A DNA stretch of 8,500 nucleotides from positions 1 through 8,500 of the forward strand of contig VBLR01000069.1 of NCBI GenBank assembly GCA_005878665.1, given 5' to 3'. A program made the translations under genes and the position numbers. The notes under the pieces were generated by a model. The model was given only the letters and a program-made list of their open reading frames with translations, ran no database searches and was not told where the DNA came from. Below, in pieces: positions 5,971-8,500 of the stretch. The number at the start of each line of letters is the position of its first letter. Position 1 is the stretch's first letter. This DNA is from Methanobacteriota archaeon. Its GTDB lineage: Archaea; Thermoplasmatota; Thermoplasmata; RBG-16-68-12.

Positions 5971-8211
5971 GTGGCGGCGAAGCCGCGGCAGAAGAAGGTC
6001 CAGCGGGTCGGCGCAATCCCTTTTGGGCTCGGCTCTACGAAGCCGCACAATTACCGCGAGGTCCTGCGGGCCGCGTGGAACAACAAGCACAGGCCCTTCT
6101 TCACTTGGCGGATCCTCCGGGACGGCGTCTGTGATGGGTGCGCCCTCGGGACCACGGGCCTCCGCGACTTCACGATGGAGGGGATCCATCTCTGCACCGT
6201 TCGACTCGACCTCCTCCCGCTGAACACGATGGGGCCGCTGCGCATCCGGCATCTGGAGGACGTCGAAGTGTTGCGATCGAAGTCCTCTCGGGACCTTCGG
6301 GAACTAGGCCGGCTGCCGTACCCGATGATCCGCCATCGAGGGAAGCGCGGATTCCGTCGGATCTCCTGGGACGACGCGCTGCAATTCGCGGCGCGACAGA
6401 TCCGGGCGACGAGTCCGGACCGACTCGCTTTCTTCATCACGTCCCGTGGGATGACGAACGAATCGTACTACGTCGCCAACAAGGTCGCGCGGTTCCTCGG
6501 GACGAACCACATCGACAACTCGAGCCGGCCGTGTCATTCACCGAGCACGACGGGACTGAAGGAAACGCTCGGGGTCGCGGCCTCCACCTGTTCGTACTCC
6601 GATTGGATCGGAAGCGACCTGATCGTCTTCTTCGGTTCGGACGTCCCGAACAATCAGCCGGTGACGACGAAGTATCTGTACTATGCGAAGAAGCTGGGCA
6701 CGAAAATCGCCGTCGTGAATCCGATGCGGGAGCCCGGGCTCGAACGGTACTGGGTTCCCTCCGTGCCCGGAAGCGCGCTGTTCGGCACGCGGTTCGCGGA
6801 CGAGTTCTTCACGATCCACACGGGCGGCGACATCGCATTCATCAATGGCGTGCTGAGGCATCTCATCGAAAACCGCTGGATCGACGAGGACTTCATCGAG
6901 AAGCACACGACGGGCTTCTACTCGGTCCGCGTGGAAGTCTTGTCCCAAACCTGGGAGGAGCTCGAGCGGCAATCTGGTGTCTCGAAGGATCGGATGCTCG
7001 ACTTCGCGCGGATGTACTATGAGGCCAAGACCGCGATCTTCGTCTGGAGCATGGGCATCACCCACCACCGGTTCGGGGTGGACAACGTCAAGGCGGTCGT
7101 GAATCTGGGCCTCGCGCGGGGCATCGTCGGGCGGGAGAAGTGCGGCCTCATGCCGATCCGCGGCCACAGTGGCGTCCAAGGCGGCTCCGAGATGGGGGCG
7201 CAGCCCGCGGCCTACGGGCTCGGCTTCCCGGTGGACGACGAGAACGCGGACCGATTCGGGAAGCTCTGGGGATTCCGGCCGCCGACGATGGCCGGCATGA
7301 CGGCCGTGGGGATGGTCGATGCGGCCCACGAGGGGCGCCTCGATGTCCTCTATCTGGCGGGCGGCAACTTCCTCGAGACGCTCCCGGAACCCGAGTACGT
7401 GCGCGCCGCGCTCGAACGCGTTCCACTCCGGATCCACCAGGATCTCGTCCTCACGAGCCAGATGCTCGTCGAACCCGCGGAGACCGTCTTGCTGTTCCCC
7501 GCGCAGACCCGATACGAGCAGCGAGGCGGAGGCACCGAGACCTCGACGGAGCGCCGCATCTATTTCTCCCCGGAAATCCCCGGTCGTCGGATTGGCGAGA
7601 GCCGGCCGGAATGGGAGATCTTCCGGGACCTCGCCGAGAAGGCGCTCCCCGACTCCGCTCATCTGATCCATTTCGACGACGCCAGCTCGATCCGGCAAGA
7701 AATCGCGAAGGCGATCCCGACGTACCAGGGCATCGAGCGACTCCGAGAGAAGGGGGATGCGTTCCAGTACGGCGGCCCGCGGCTCTGCGAGGGCGGGACG
7801 TTCCCGATGCCGGACGGACGGGCAAGGTTCACGCCCATCGCGTTGCCGGACGCCGACATCCCGCCGGGACAGTTCCTCTTGAGCACCCGCCGCGGGAAAC
7901 AGTTCAACTCGATGATCCACGGAGAGGTCGACTTCCTCCTGGGCGCGCGTCGGGACGACGTGCTCATGTCCGCCGAAGACGCGAAGACGCTCGGCGTGGC
8001 CGACGGAGACGAAGTCCTCCTCTCGAACCCGCTCGGCTCGTATCGGGGGCGGGTCCACGTCGCGCCGATCCGGCCGCGGAATGTGCAGATCTACTGGCCG
8101 GAGGGGAACGTCCTGATCCGTCGCGGGGTTGTCGATCCGCGATGTGAGATGCCGGACTACAACGCCCTCGTGACCATCGCGCCCGTGCCGGCGGCGAAGG
8201 CGACGGCATGA
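5971..8211 (+). CDS. Molybdopterin oxidoreductase, YdeP / formate-dehydrogenase-alpha-like
   Basis: 746-residue molybdopterin-guanine-dinucleotide enzyme of the DMSO reductase superfamily, in the FdhF/YdeP group whose physiological substrate is generally unassigned. Seen: N-terminal cysteines Cys54 and Cys57 (VCDGCALG) and Cys75 (GIHLC) with no fourth cysteine where the [4Fe-4S] ligand would be; Cys188-His189 in SRPCHSPS, matching the selenocysteine-His pair of E. coli FdhH, so Cys is the likely Mo/W ligand; DLIVFFGSDVPNNQP (217-230), a pterin-binding strand-loop; and a C-terminal dinucleotide-binding domain from about residue 631 (FLLSTRRGKQFNS, MSAEDAKTLGVADGDEV). No signal peptide, so probably cytoplasmic. 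No Fe-S electron-transfer or membrane partner subunit is visible in the window. GTG start gives the family-like VAAKPRQKKVQRVGAIPFGLG. Its stop overlaps fdhD in ATGA and mobA is divergent. Formate oxidation is possible but unproven. Confidence 0.87.
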   Translation: MAAKPRQKKVQRVGAIPFGLGSTKPHNYREVLRAAWNNKHRPFFTWRILRDGVCDGCALGTTGLRDFTMEGIHLCTVRLDLLPLNTMGPLRIRHLEDVEVLRSKSSRDLRELGRLPYPMIRHRGKRGFRRISWDDALQFAARQIRATSPDRLAFFITSRGMTNESYYVANKVARFLGTNHIDNSSRPCHSPSTTGLKETLGVAASTCSYSDWIGSDLIVFFGSDVPNNQPVTTKYLYYAKKLGTKIAVVNPMREPGLERYWVPSVPGSALFGTRFADEFFTIHTGGDIAFINGVLRHLIENRWIDEDFIEKHTTGFYSVRVEVLSQTWEELERQSGVSKDRMLDFARMYYEAKTAIFVWSMGITHHRFGVDNVKAVVNLGLARGIVGREKCGLMPIRGHSGVQGGSEMGAQPAAYGLGFPVDDENADRFGKLWGFRPPTMAGMTAVGMVDAAHEGRLDVLYLAGGNFLETLPEPEYVRAALERVPLRIHQDLVLTSQMLVEPAETVLLFPAQTRYEQRGGGTETSTERRIYFSPEIPGRRIGESRPEWEIFRDLAEKALPDSAHLIHFDDASSIRQEIAKAIPTYQGIERLREKGDAFQYGGPRLCEGGTFPMPDGRARFTPIALPDADIPPGQFLLSTRRGKQFNSMIHGEVDFLLGARRDDVLMSAEDAKTLGVADGDEVLLSNPLGSYRGRVHVAPIRPRNVQIYWPEGNVLIRRGVVDPRCEMPDYNALVTIAPVPAAKATA

Positions 8212-8500
8212 AGCGACCGGGACCGACGACCCGAGCGAAAGTTTGGAAGGTCCGAGGCCACGAGTCCGCAGAGGAAAGCGACATCCTCGCCGTCGAGGAG
8301 CCGATGGAAATTCGATTGGAGACGGGAGGGAAGGGCCACCGAACGATGACCTCGGTCTCCGTCACGATGCGTACGCCGGGGAACGATTTCGAACTCGCCG
8401 CGGGCTTCCTGCTGACGGAAGGAATCGTGGCTCGAAAGAGAGACCTCGTGCGAATCGAATATTGCACCGACCCGGGGATCGCCCAGGAATACAACATCGT
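8208..8500 (+). CDS. fdhD: Formate dehydrogenase accessory sulfurtransferase FdhD, 3' end missing
   Basis: FdhD passes sulfur from a cysteine desulfurase to the Mo-bisMGD cofactor of formate dehydrogenase-type enzymes, a step needed for activity. 97 full codons are visible before the right edge, roughly the first third of the usual 260-280 residues. Family signatures: ILAVEEPMEIRLE (about 26-38), VTMRTPGNDFELAAGFLLTEGIV (52-74), which corresponds to the MRTPGxDxELAxGFLxxEGII block. The CGxCG loop with the sulfur-carrying cysteines lies beyond the window. The ATG at 8208 shares its last bases with the TGA of the oxidoreductase, indicating translational coupling, and a purine-rich GAAGGCGA stretch precedes it. 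This tie strongly suggests that the upstream oxidoreductase is the client enzyme. Confidence 0.9.
   Translation, partial: MKRPGPTTRAKVWKVRGHESAEESDILAVEEPMEIRLETGGKGHRTMTSVSVTMRTPGNDFELAAGFLLTEGIVARKRDLVRIEYCTDPGIAQEYNI

Noticed and set aside
5893..6252. N-terminal extension of mobA on the minus strand
   Set aside because: It is antisense to the oxidoreductase start region and the nucleotidyltransferase fold begins right at the GTG at 5892.
6538..8058. 506-codon open frame on the minus strand opposite the oxidoreductase
   Set aside because: A long shadow frame produced by high GC and third-position bias; the translation is Arg/Glu/Val-rich and low in recognisable motifs, while the plus strand encodes a full enzyme.
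8208..8210. Possible selenocysteine use in the oxidoreductase, with the TGA at its end read through
   Set aside because: The selenocysteine-equivalent position is Cys188, and the terminal TGA is simply the stop overlapping the fdhD ATG.

Overview
The window reads as high-GC archaeal DNA, most likely a euryarchaeal or Thermoplasmata-like lineage; this assignment is inference. Three things point that way. Several genes lack a Shine-Dalgarno sequence and instead carry an AT-rich TATA-like element about 26-28 bases before the start codon, which suggests leaderless transcripts. The transporter N-terminus and the tandem TFIIB-type zinc-ribbon protein look archaeal in style. GTG starts are frequent. 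The tyrosine-degradation enzymes need O2, so the organism should meet oxygen.

Left part (1-4732): aromatic amino acid catabolism. A homogentisate 1,2-dioxygenase cut by the left edge (2-820, +) is followed by fumarylacetoacetate hydrolase (891-1907, +). Two minus-strand genes come next: a 14-helix-type MFS transporter (2416-3843) and, downstream of it, a small two-CBS-domain protein (1950-2381). Divergent from the transporter is a short 4-hydroxyphenylpyruvate dioxygenase-like gene (4004-4732, +) that holds only the catalytic half of the usual enzyme. Together the dioxygenases and hydrolase cover 4-hydroxyphenylpyruvate -> homogentisate -> maleylacetoacetate, and fumarylacetoacetate -> fumarate + acetoacetate. 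No maleylacetoacetate isomerase is in the window.

Middle (4791-5261, +): a small protein with two TFIIB-type zinc ribbons, the first with an altered ligand set, of unknown role.

Right part (5275-8500): a molybdenum enzyme module. A MobA-type molybdenum cofactor guanylyltransferase (5275-5892, -) is divergent from a YdeP/formate-dehydrogenase-alpha-like molybdopterin oxidoreductase (5971-8211, +). The latter overlaps by ATGA the start of fdhD (8208 to the right edge). Cofactor nucleotide attachment, apoenzyme and sulfur-transfer maturation factor thus lie side by side.

The most interesting item is the 242-residue HPPD-like protein. It keeps all three iron ligands and the substrate-side Gln and Phe, but has no N-terminal domain and no room for one in the locus. 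No RNA genes, CRISPR arrays or mobile elements were seen.
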